The notes under the pieces: generated by a model | Database searches by the model: none | What the model was told of the DNA's origin: nothing | What the model saw: the letters and a program-made list of their open reading frames with translations, nothing else | In this document: piece by piece, positions 1-6,584 of the stretch | How positions within the stretch are numbered: position 1 is the first letter of the stretch | Layout: each line of letters begins with the position of its first letter | Position numbers and translations under genes: made by a program | From: Cryomorphaceae bacterium | GTDB lineage: Bacteria; Bacteroidota; Bacteroidia; Flavobacteriales_G; Salibacteraceae | Reading direction: 5' to 3' | Assembly (NCBI GenBank): GCA_003564735.1 | Contig: PXEK01000110.1 | Location: forward strand, 1 to 7,140 | DNA: 7,140 nt

Positions 1-647
1 CTCATACCGCCCACCTCAGGAGAATCAATGACCAAAAAAGCCAGAATTATAGTCCCGATCATGGCCACAAAAAACTGAAGGGTATCGGTAACCGCCACAC
101 CCAATAGTCCGCTCAAAGTGCTGTAGGCAGCGGCAAAAACCATAGCGCCCAACACGACCCAAAGCACAAGGTTTTGATCGACGCCAAAGAACTCAGTCAA
201 AATGGAGCTAAAGGCCAAGTTTACCCACCCTATGATCATGCAATTCATGAATAAGCCGAGATAAACGGCTTTAAATCCCCTGAGAAACCGAGCGGGTTTC
301 CCTGCATACCGTATGTCAATAAATTCGAGTTCGGTAACAATCCCGGCGCGACGCCACAGGCGTGCAAAAAAGAATACGGTGAGCATACCCCCCGCCAAAA
401 AACTCCACCACAACCAGTTTTTTGAAACGCCGTTTTGAGCCACCATTTCTGAAACGGCCAAAGGCGTATCAGCGGCAAAGGTGGTGGCCACCATGGACAA
501 CCCGGCCACTAGCCACGGCAAGTTTCTGCCACCCAGAAAGAAGTCTGTGAGTCCGCCCGAGGCTTTTTTTCTAAAATAAACCCCGATAAGCAGTGAAATA
601 AGCAGGAAAACGACGATGATTACAATATCTAAAGCACTCAATGCCAT
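1..647 (-). CDS. Sodium:solute symporter (SSS family), C-terminus cut off by window edge
   Basis: Inner-membrane secondary transporter that would use the sodium gradient to import a small solute; the substrate cannot be told from the sequence. 215 codons are present from ATG at 647, and the frame is open at base 1, so well over half of a typical protein of this family (roughly 450-600 residues) is missing. Seen: a first membrane helix at about residues 6-25, the DFFLGGRNLPW segment (35-45) after it, TTFAADTP (55-62) in the second helix, and the family signature around 172-193 with YSTLSGL, then TDTLQFF. FAADTP, NWLWW (77-81) and RRAGIVTE (99-106) are typical of the Bacteroidota branch of the family. 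The start lies 9 bases after the stop of the DUF4236 gene, so the two are almost surely cotranscribed; no separate promoter fits in the gap. Family is certain; substrate unknown. Confidence 0.93.
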   Translation of the reverse strand, partial: MALSALDIVIIVVFLLISLLIGVYFRKKASGGLTDFFLGGRNLPWLVAGLSMVATTFAADTPLAVSEMVAQNGVSKNWLWWSFLAGGMLTVFFFARLWRRAGIVTELEFIDIRYAGKPARFLRGFKAVYLGLFMNCMIIGWVNLAFSSILTEFFGVDQNLVLWVVLGAMVFAAAYSTLSGLLGVAVTDTLQFFVAMIGTIILAFLVIDSPEVGGM

Positions 648-656
648 ATTATTGTT

Positions 657-1907
657 TTAAGATTGTTCTTGGTTAATGACCGCGTTGATTTTACCTGCTA
701 AGGTACCGATATCGGGGACGGTATAAATAACGGGAGTTTGCCTGCCGTCAATGACCAATTGTACAGTATTGTCTTCAATTGACAGGGTTACGTCAACAAT
801 TTGATTGATGGTATAACTTCGTGTACCGTCACCAATAACAAAAATGCGTTTGTTGCTCACGTAAATGTGCCCCTCAAACTCAATGTCATATCCGCGCTCT
901 TTGTATTGCACCCTGTCGCGCTGAAAGCGGTTAATTATTTTAGATTTAAGCATACGCCCTTCGGTGGAGTAGTACATTTTTTCGCCGGGCCGATGTGGTA
1001 CGGAAGGCTTAATCACCTCCAAATCGGCGTTGAGGGCATCGCTCATTTTTTTAATCGTTTCAATGACGGTTACTTCGCTTTTTATGTCGTTTGAATGAAG
1101 GCCTAAGCTTTTTTTGAGTTCAACAAGAGCCTTGTACTCTTCATCCGTAATGACATGGTCTTCGAGCACGGCATCCAAAAAACCCGCAAAGGCCGCTGCT
1201 TTGATAGATTTTTGTTCCTCTCGCGACAGATTGATCTCCCCGTCCAAAGCGCGCAGCTCGGCATTGGTAATATAATCGGGATTGTTGTAAAAGTATTCGT
1301 TAATCGCGAGGTAAAAATTGTAATTGAACACCCTGTTGAGTTCTCCAAAAAACGTTTTACTCCTGTAAAACTCAAGTAAAGCGGAGTAGGGCTTTTCCTC
1401 TTCCAACATTTGAGCTAAAGCGCCCATGCCTTGTCGTAATTCCTTTTGCTTTTTGTTGAAGAAAATGAACCACGTTGCTGCGGCACCTAAAAGTCCGAAA
1501 CCCAAAAACAATAAAAAGTATGAGCTCACCATCCAATAAAGAACTATGGCTAACGCACCGGAAATGCCAAGTCGCTTCGCCCAAGGTGTTTTTTCGGGAA
1601 TTTCAAGCGGCTGCACATTGGCGTTTTCGCTCATGGATACGCCTTTGTTGTAGGTGAGTCCGGTATCAGTGAAAAACTCGTGCTCCCCGACTTTGGCGGT
1701 TTGTGCTTGAGTACTTCCTTTCTTTTTGCTTTTACCCAAGCCGTATTTTCGATAATACAAGCCGTGCCTGCCGCCGTGAAAATATGTGCCTTTGGGGCCT
1801 ATGCCTACCCGCGCGCCGGTAACGCCTCCCGAAACGCCCAATCCGCTTTTAGATAAGTTGAGTCTGAGCGGACCAAACCCATAGCTTTTGCGAAGATAAA
1901 ATGCCAT
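657..1907 (-). CDS. DUF4236 domain protein with membrane hairpin, helical and PH-like C-terminal parts
   Basis: A 416-residue protein of unknown function. Residues 1-57 are a clear DUF4236 domain: MAFYLRKSYGFGPLRLNLSK, then repeated glycines and the GIGPKGTYF and GLYYRK motifs. A polar Lys-rich linker (58-112) follows, then one long or two short membrane segments (about 115-150), then a helical stretch (about 155-295). Its part DAVLEDHVITDEEYKALVEL (245-264) resembles the acidic helical repeats of TerB-like folds; this is a resemblance only. The last 100 residues (about 310-412), with GHIYVSNKRIFVIGDG (346-361) and alternating beta-type hydrophobics, look like a bacterial PH-like domain. There is no signal peptide. 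ATG at 1907 is chosen because the DUF4236 motif starts at residue 1 and a promoter-like box lies 20 bases upstream. It leads a probable two-gene operon with the symporter. Domain call is secure; the function and the two C-terminal folds are inferred. Confidence 0.9.
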   Translation of the reverse strand: MAFYLRKSYGFGPLRLNLSKSGLGVSGGVTGARVGIGPKGTYFHGGRHGLYYRKYGLGKSKKKGSTQAQTAKVGEHEFFTDTGLTYNKGVSMSENANVQPLEIPEKTPWAKRLGISGALAIVLYWMVSSYFLLFLGFGLLGAAATWFIFFNKKQKELRQGMGALAQMLEEEKPYSALLEFYRSKTFFGELNRVFNYNFYLAINEYFYNNPDYITNAELRALDGEINLSREEQKSIKAAAFAGFLDAVLEDHVITDEEYKALVELKKSLGLHSNDIKSEVTVIETIKKMSDALNADLEVIKPSVPHRPGEKMYYSTEGRMLKSKIINRFQRDRVQYKERGYDIEFEGHIYVSNKRIFVIGDGTRSYTINQIVDVTLSIEDNTVQLVIDGRQTPVIYTVPDIGTLAGKINAVINQEQS

Positions 1908-1927
1908 GATACATTGTTTTTGGTCAG

Positions 1928-1944
1928 GCGAAAGTAACCATAAT
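1928..1944 (-). promoter_or_regulatory. Probable promoter -7 region of the DUF4236-symporter operon
   Basis: On the minus strand this reads ATTATGGTTACTTTCGC and contains TACTTTCGC, one base off the Bacteroidota -7 consensus TAnnTTTGC. It ends 20 bases before the ATG at 1907 and lies just after the terminator of the preceding gene, where a new promoter is expected. Sixteen of its 17 bases are the same as the box upstream of dapD, at nearly the same distance from the start codon. No convincing -33 TTG element was found. Confidence 0.6.
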
Positions 1945-1962
1945 TGTCGGAAAAATCATCGT

Positions 1963-1994
1963 AAAAAAAACGCCCGCAATAGATGCGGGCGTTT
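1963..1994 (-). terminator. Rho-independent terminator of the 488-residue protein gene
   Basis: A perfect 8-bp GC-rich stem, cgcccgca (1971-1978) with tgcgggcg (1984-1991), has a 5-base loop and is lengthened to 11 bp by flanking A/T pairs. On the minus strand the stem runs into eight consecutive T (1970-1963), the classic intrinsic terminator form. It lies 57 bases after the stop codon at 2052. Read on the plus strand the following bases are only partly T-rich, so minus is the functional direction. Confidence 0.9.
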
Positions 1995-2051
1995 CATTTT
2001 ATATTTAACTCTCAAATTTCAGTCAACTGTAAAACAGTTACCTCACTTATT

Positions 2052-3518
2052 CTACATACTCTGCTCCGCCGGTGCCTTTTTTTTCTTTTCCTTGGGCTTT
2101 TCGGGCGGACAAGGATAATCGAACAAGCAATGTTTTTTAATGTACTTGGCTACACGTGTGGGCACCATTTCCTCCCATCCCGATTCGCCCTTCTTAATCA
2201 TTTCTAAAACATCATCACTGTATATGGTGAGCAGCTCTTTGTTGACATTTTCAATATCCTCTAACTGATTGTTATGTCTCAAGTAAGAGAAAAGCCCTTC
2301 TAGTTTTCCTTCAATTTCGAACGACTCAATGTTATGCAATCCGTCATGCTCTCCCGAATTAGCCGGATAAATCAACAACTTTACGTTACGTCCAAACAAC
2401 ATACCGAACGACTCCAAAATGCCGCCTTTGAGGTGAGTATAAAACTTGCGATTGAAAATGGCCGCCAAATTATTGATACCTAACACAACGCCTATTTTAC
2501 GCTCGCGATTTACGTTTGAAAGGTACGTAACCAACTTGTAGTAACGTTGAAAATTCGTGATGATTACCGTTTGACCCAACGAACACAAAATATCCACACG
2601 ATCCAAGAAATCTTTCTCGTCAATTTTTTCTCCTTTATTCGTGAGGTTGTTCAGCGTGAGCTCTGTAAGTACCATCGTTTTCTTTTTGTCCACATCCTCC
2701 TCGCGGGTAAACTGTCGGTAACCCGTGATAAGCATGTCAACATTTACGAGGGTTGGCGGCCTAAACCTACCGCGAAGAACCAGAATATTCTTTTTGTAAA
2801 GGGCTTCTGAAGGTTGCAAGTTATTTCCGTCAGAACCGAACATAGCCGCCGGAGTAAAACCCTTTTTCACCAGTTTGAGCGAAATCAAGCGATTATCCCA
2901 CGATTCAAAATCAGGACCTTCCATGTTAAACATATCAATCTCAATACGTCCCTTGGCAATGCCGTCCATTAACGAATCTAAAAACTTCTCTTTATCATCG
3001 GCATAATGATAGCAGGCATAGGCCAAATTCACACCCAACCGTCCCACGGCTTTTTGTTGAAGAAGTGTATCGTTATCTAAAAGGCAACAATGTAAAATAC
3101 ACTCGTTGGGTGGTTCGCCCGGCTTGGATTGAAAACGCATACCCATCCAACCGTGGCCTTGGTTGGTTTTAAAGAAGTTGAGCGTTTCAATGGTATTTGC
3201 ATAAGCGAAAAAGCGCGTTTCCTCCTCCCTGTCAGATAGTTTTGAAACCAAATTCTCATAATCATGCTCCAGCATGGCTTTGAGTCTTTGAGCGCTCACA
3301 TACCTACCGCTCTCCCCGTAAACACTATCGCTTATTTTCATATCATAAGCAGAGTGTGATAAGGCTATGGTTCCCGATGATGCCCCGGCCTGAAAAAAAG
3401 TACCGGCCACTTCCTGTCCCGCACCAATTTCACTGAATGAACCATAAATATCTGCAGTAAGATTGATTGACAAGGCCTTTTCACGTGCCGTAGGCGTTCT
3501 AAACTTTTCGCTGTCCAT
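2052..3518 (-). CDS. Conserved protein of unknown function, 488 residues, soluble
   Basis: The sequence has the look of a family widespread in Bacteroidota (start with FRTPTAREKALSINL, then EIGAGQEVAGTFFQAG, residues 6-45), but I cannot assign a function. From memory, relatives carry inconsistent transferred names such as TonB-dependent receptor or a nucleotide adenylyltransferase. Neither is supported here: there is no signal peptide, no plug or barrel pattern, and no recognisable nucleotidyltransferase motif. Other visible blocks are GHGWMGMRFQ (121-130), LQQKAVGRLGVNLAYA (153-168), RIEIDMFNMEGPDF (191-204), LVLRGRFRPPT (246-256) and GQTVIITNFQRYYKLVTYLS (315-334). The C-terminus is a Pro/Lys-rich tail (471-484), probably disordered. 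Start ATG at 3518 has no Shine-Dalgarno site, normal for the phylum. No promoter was found directly upstream, so it may be read from the dapD operon or from an unseen promoter in the 178-base gap. Its own terminator follows. Confidence 0.85.
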   Translation of the reverse strand: MDSEKFRTPTAREKALSINLTADIYGSFSEIGAGQEVAGTFFQAGASSGTIALSHSAYDMKISDSVYGESGRYVSAQRLKAMLEHDYENLVSKLSDREEETRFFAYANTIETLNFFKTNQGHGWMGMRFQSKPGEPPNECILHCCLLDNDTLLQQKAVGRLGVNLAYACYHYADDKEKFLDSLMDGIAKGRIEIDMFNMEGPDFESWDNRLISLKLVKKGFTPAAMFGSDGNNLQPSEALYKKNILVLRGRFRPPTLVNVDMLITGYRQFTREEDVDKKKTMVLTELTLNNLTNKGEKIDEKDFLDRVDILCSLGQTVIITNFQRYYKLVTYLSNVNRERKIGVVLGINNLAAIFNRKFYTHLKGGILESFGMLFGRNVKLLIYPANSGEHDGLHNIESFEIEGKLEGLFSYLRHNNQLEDIENVNKELLTIYSDDVLEMIKKGESGWEEMVPTRVAKYIKKHCLFDYPCPPEKPKEKKKKAPAEQSM

Positions 3519-3530
3519 AATTATTGTGTG

Positions 3531-3665
3531 TTAATAAAAATCGCTGTAATCATTCCATTTGTAGAGCGCAATACCGTCAATGCTCGCACGGTTATCCAAC
3601 TCAGTAGTGTAACGAAAGTCGCGATTTTTTATTCTATCGCAAAAATGAGTTACTTTGCCTTCATC
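3531..3665 (-). CDS. Possible small protein or gene remnant, no normal start codon
   Basis: The minus-strand frame between a TGA (3668-3666) and the TAA at 3533-3531 codes 44 residues that read like a real protein. The end is TELDNRASIDGIALYKWNDY followed by SDFY, rich in charged and aromatic residues, with ordinary codons. It has no ATG or GTG; the only standard alternative is a TTG leaving 22 residues. An ATG at 3664-3662 sits 32 bases after the glycosyltransferase stop but in another frame, giving MKAK and then a stop; a one-base shift there would yield a 43-44 residue product starting MKxKVTHFCDRI. It may therefore be a small operon gene broken by a frameshift or sequencing error, the remnant of a longer gene, or chance. 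No family was recognised. Confidence 0.3.
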   Translation of the reverse strand, partial: DEGKVTHFCDRIKNRDFRYTTELDNRASIDGIALYKWNDYSDFY

Positions 3666-3696
3666 TCAAAAGATTTTCAAGAAGTTTAACACACCC

Positions 3697-4686
3697 CTAG
3701 TCTTTGGGGAGGGTGGCTAAAAGTTGCGAGGTCGATATATTGCGTGCGCATTTGAAATGTCCTAACGGACAAGCCCTTTTCCCGTGAAGATTGCATGGCC
3801 TGCAATCCAATGACTCATCTACTTGCACAACGTGGCGCGTATCGCTGAGCGGACCAAAACCAAACACGGGAACGGTGCTGCAAAAAACCGCGGTAACAGG
3901 GGCATTCACCGCACTGCACAGGTGCATGGGTGCCGAGTCATTTACATAATTCATCACCGCGTGCTTCGTCAGCGCCGCCGACTGAAGCAAATTCAATTGA
4001 CCGCACAAATTGAATACCTCTTGTTTGTTCGTCTGCTTCAAAATATCTCCACATGCTTCAGCATCTCCGGGGGCGCCGAGCAAATAAACTCGGTACCGGC
4101 CGGGCAGGGCATCAATCAGCTCCACCCACTTATCGGCCGGGTACTGCTTGGTAAACCAAACAGAGGTTGGCGCGATGCACAAATAGGGCTCTGACCGAAA
4201 TGATGAAATTTTTTCAAAATCCGCACCTGAAGGATACACCTTAGGCCGCTGCGGCTCAACACCCGGTAAATCATCAATAAGAGATTGGTTACGTGCCGTT
4301 TCGTGTATTCCATCGCCGATTTTATGAGGAACGGATTTCGAGAAGTACATTGAAAACGGATTCTTTGAAAAGCCGCGCGACTCCACCGCACCGCACAACG
4401 CGGTGAAAAGACCGGTGGCTCCAAAGCGCTGAAAATTCAAAACCAAATCGAACTTTTGGGCGGTTACGGCTTTCCAATTTTCGAATAACGACTTGTACTT
4501 GCGGTTTTTATCCCAAATGAAAACATCGTGTAAAAACGGATGGTTTTGATAAATACCCTCATTGCCTTTGCGCACCATTAGCGATAATTGCGCATTGGGA
4601 AAAGCGCGGTGCAGCGACTCCAATTGGGCCGATACCAATATGGCATCCCCGATAAAAGCCGTTTGTATGAGAAGTATTTTTTTCAA
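3697..4686 (-). CDS. Glycosyltransferase family 9, heptosyltransferase-like (TTG start)
   Basis: A GT-B fold enzyme of the ADP-heptose:LPS heptosyltransferase type, expected to add a sugar to the lipopolysaccharide core on the cytoplasmic face of the inner membrane; donor and acceptor are inferred from the family only. At 329 residues it has full length. Seen: the N-terminal IQTAFIGDAILVSA (7-20), the start of the second Rossmann half at CIAPTSVWFTKQYPADKWVE (170-189), YLLGAPGDAE (201-210), NLCGQLNLLQSAAL (226-239), and the donor-site loop YVNDSAPMHLCSAVNAPVTA (247-266) with FGFGPLS (275-281). A four-cysteine cluster C295, C298, C306, C313 near the end is found in many relatives. The start is TTG at 4686: an in-frame TAA lies only ten codons upstream with no ATG or GTG between, and the family motif begins at residue 3. 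The preceding stop is one base away (TAGGTTG), so translation is probably coupled. Confidence 0.92.
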   Translation of the reverse strand: MKKILLIQTAFIGDAILVSAQLESLHRAFPNAQLSLMVRKGNEGIYQNHPFLHDVFIWDKNRKYKSLFENWKAVTAQKFDLVLNFQRFGATGLFTALCGAVESRGFSKNPFSMYFSKSVPHKIGDGIHETARNQSLIDDLPGVEPQRPKVYPSGADFEKISSFRSEPYLCIAPTSVWFTKQYPADKWVELIDALPGRYRVYLLGAPGDAEACGDILKQTNKQEVFNLCGQLNLLQSAALTKHAVMNYVNDSAPMHLCSAVNAPVTAVFCSTVPVFGFGPLSDTRHVVQVDESLDCRPCNLHGKRACPLGHFKCARNISTSQLLATLPKD

Positions 4687-4687
4687 C

Positions 4688-5329
4688 CTATTGTATATTC
4701 CAAATATCCTGAATTACAGGTTTTAAGCCGGCTATAAAAAACTCAATGGCAATCACCATCACAATGAGACCCATAATACGCATAAGCACCAAATTGCCCG
4801 TTTCGCCCAAAAACTTTACCAACCTACCGGCAAATGATAAAATGGTTAAAATAAGAAGCATAAGCACGATGATTGTCAACACAAAAGTAACTTTGAGCTC
4901 AATACTTTCGGCATCGTTCATCAGAATTATGGCGTTGGTTATGGAGCCGGGGCCCGTAATCATAGGTATGGCCAGCGGCGTGATGGAAATATCGCGCACA
5001 AACGTTTTAACGTCTTCCTTTCGCACCTTTGTTGAAGCCAATCGCGCATTGAGCATATCCTGCCCCATTACGAAAAATACAATACCGCCCACCATCCTGA
5101 GTCCGTGAATCGAAATACCAAAAAAGTCGAACAAAAAGTTACCCGAAAAAGCGAAAAACATCAATGCTAAAAATGAAGTAAGCACAGCTTTACGGGCTGT
5201 GCCTACTCGTTCGGAATCCTCTAAATTTTCGGTCATTTTCAAAAACACCGGCATAATCCCGATCGGGTTCATCAGGGTAAAAAACGAGGTAAAAACCACC
5301 AGTGCAAATGCCAAAGAGTCTGCCCACAT
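4688..5329 (-). CDS. MarC family integral membrane protein
   Basis: A 213-residue inner-membrane protein of the MarC (UPF0056) family, the usual length. Six hydrophobic segments are visible at about residues 8-28, 47-69, 75-92, 118-136, 146-168 and 180-203. Family motifs: NPIGIMPVFL (21-30) in the first helix, GGIVFFVMGQDML (81-93), the double-proline PLAIPMITGPGSI (118-130), and MRIMGLIVMVIAIEFFIAGL (183-202). The family was once linked to multiple antibiotic resistance in E. coli, but that link is not upheld and its function is unknown, so no transport or resistance role is claimed. Its ATG shares one base with the dapD stop (TAATG), and its TAG is one base before the glycosyltransferase start, so it is the middle gene of a tightly coupled operon. 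Confidence 0.93.
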   Translation of the reverse strand: MWADSLAFALVVFTSFFTLMNPIGIMPVFLKMTENLEDSERVGTARKAVLTSFLALMFFAFSGNFLFDFFGISIHGLRMVGGIVFFVMGQDMLNARLASTKVRKEDVKTFVRDISITPLAIPMITGPGSITNAIILMNDAESIELKVTFVLTIIVLMLLILTILSFAGRLVKFLGETGNLVLMRIMGLIVMVIAIEFFIAGLKPVIQDIWNIQ

Positions 5330-6141
5330 TATACCGCAACATTATACTCTCTCAGCACATCGTTGAGAGACGTTTTTTTATCGGTACTTTCCTTTCGTTG
5401 GCCAATGATTAAAGCCACGGGCACATTGTATTCTCCGGCGGGGAATTTTTTGGGCACACTTCCCGGAATCACCACCGAGCGGGCCGGAACGCGACCTTTG
5501 TATTCCACAGGTTCATCACCGCTAACATCAATAATTCGCGTACTGTTGGTCAAAACCACGTTGGCGCCCAGCACCGCCTCCTTTTCCACCTTCACTCCCT
5601 CAACCACAATACAGCGCGAGCCTATAAAAGCGTTATCTTCAATAATTACCGGGGCAGCTTGTAGCGGTTCTAAAACCCCGCCGATGCCAACACCGCCGGA
5701 GAGGTGAACATTTTTACCTATTTGTGCGCAGCTCCCCACCGTTGCCCACGTATCTACCATAGTTCCGGAATCAACATAAGCACCAATATTAACGTAAGAA
5801 GGCATCATCACCACGTTGGACGCAATATATGCCCCGTATCGCGCTATAGCGTGGGGCACCACTCGCACGCCCTTTTCCTTATAACCCGTTTTTAGAGCCA
5901 TTTTATCGTGAAATTCAAAAGGTCCCACCTCAATCGTTTCCATTTGCCTAAGCGGGAAATACAAAACCACCGCTTTTTTAACGCTATCGTTTACCTTCCA
6001 ACCGTTTTCGGTAGGTTCGGCGCAGCGCAACTTTCCCGTGTCAATATCGGCAATGATACTGTTTACGGCATCAACGGTTTCTTTTTCCTTGAGCAATTCG
6101 CGATTGTCCCAAGCCCTGTTCACTATATCAAGTTCTGTCAT
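5329..6141 (-). CDS. dapD: 2,3,4,5-tetrahydropyridine-2,6-dicarboxylate N-succinyltransferase
   Basis: Cytoplasmic enzyme of the succinylase branch of diaminopimelate/lysine synthesis: it transfers succinyl from succinyl-CoA to tetrahydrodipicolinate, feeding both lysine and peptidoglycan. 270 residues, close to the E. coli length (about 274). Seen: a helical N-terminal domain (1-95) and a left-handed beta-helix of hexapeptide repeats (about 100-228) carrying the family signature MVDTWATVGSCAQIGKN (128-144) and VHLSGGVGIGGVLEP (145-159); D130 matches the catalytic Asp of the VDTW motif in the family. The C-terminal cap has KKFPAGEYNV (231-240), LIIGQRKESTDKKTSLND (244-261) and ends REYNVAV. 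Start ATG 6141 gives the usual N-terminus and lies 21 bases after a Bacteroidota promoter box, predicting a very short leader. It heads the operon with the MarC-family and glycosyltransferase genes. Confidence 0.97.
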   Translation of the reverse strand: MTELDIVNRAWDNRELLKEKETVDAVNSIIADIDTGKLRCAEPTENGWKVNDSVKKAVVLYFPLRQMETIEVGPFEFHDKMALKTGYKEKGVRVVPHAIARYGAYIASNVVMMPSYVNIGAYVDSGTMVDTWATVGSCAQIGKNVHLSGGVGIGGVLEPLQAAPVIIEDNAFIGSRCIVVEGVKVEKEAVLGANVVLTNSTRIIDVSGDEPVEYKGRVPARSVVIPGSVPKKFPAGEYNVPVALIIGQRKESTDKKTSLNDVLREYNVAV

Positions 6142-6162
6142 TTTTCGTGCATTAAAATTTGT

Positions 6163-6179
6163 GCAAAAGTAACCATAAT
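6163..6179 (-). promoter_or_regulatory. Promoter -7 region of the dapD operon
   Basis: On the minus strand this reads ATTATGGTTACTTTTGC and holds TACTTTTGC, a full match to the Bacteroidota primary sigma factor -7 consensus TAnnTTTGC. It ends 21 bases before the dapD ATG. The -33 position has no clear TTTG. The 17 bases match the box before the DUF4236 gene except for one T/C difference. Confidence 0.75.
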
Positions 6180-6390
6180 GGCACGTATAGTCTAGGAAGA
6201 GAAATGCAGGTTTTTTTGTTTTTGGTCAGAGCCCTAAATCCTCTGCATCATCAATTCATACAATATATCGTTATCGAGAACAACCCCAAACATAAACGCG
6301 CCCAAACACGACGGCCCGAAGGGAAATTTGTATTTTACAATTATGGGATGGGCATAGGTGATCGACCGTAGGGCGAGTTTTGGGATACGA

Positions 6391-6493
6391 CCGGATTTCC
6401 GGAGCTCTGAATGAGCGACTGTCGCGAGGTGGGAATCGGTTTATAACCGCAGAGGCGGGCGGAGGAATCATCCGCGAAGGCTTGGGGTTATAA
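6391..6493. repeat. Run of consecutive short inverted repeats (GC-rich block)
   Basis: Six palindromes lie almost end to end: ccgga/tccgg (6391-6402), gctc/gagc (6404-6416), gcgac/gtcgc (6415-6425), cggtt/aaccg with a 3-base loop (6437-6449), gcgga/tccgc with a 7-base loop (6459-6475), and the self-complementary gttataac (6486-6493). Their density is far above the coding regions. It may be a mobile palindromic intergenic repeat or a structured RNA; the strand cannot be told. Some loops are too short to form as drawn, so real pairing could differ. Confidence 0.45.
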
Positions 6494-6584
6494 CAGAGTA
6501 CGCCTAAAGGTTGCATCGAGAATTGTTTTTTCAAAACATGCTATAATTGAAGTCGCTCTTACAGAGCTCAAATCCTTCTGCTCA

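Noticed and set aside
801..1094. Plus-strand frames opposite the DUF4236, GT9, MarC and dapD genes
   Set aside because: They are antisense shadows of genes with clear family motifs on the minus strand.
3647..3691. 14-codon plus-strand frame beginning MSYFAF, with a promoter-like ttactttgc
   Set aside because: The box has one spacer base too few for TAnnTTTGC and lies inside the supposed coding frame; the peptide is too short and runs antisense to the more protein-like frame.
3694..3709. Terminator after the glycosyltransferase gene (cccc/gggg)
   Set aside because: A four-pair stem overlapping the stop codon with no T-run after it on the minus strand.
6159..6371. Plus-strand frame across the dapD promoter
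   Set aside because: It starts inside the promoter of dapD, has no family resemblance, and runs through the T-rich and palindromic stretch.
6271..6534. 87-residue minus-strand frame as a protein gene
   Set aside because: It overlaps the run of palindromes, is rich in Pro, Arg and Ser as antisense of GC-rich repeats often is, shows no family resemblance, and has no promoter box. It could be a spurious frame in a repeat.
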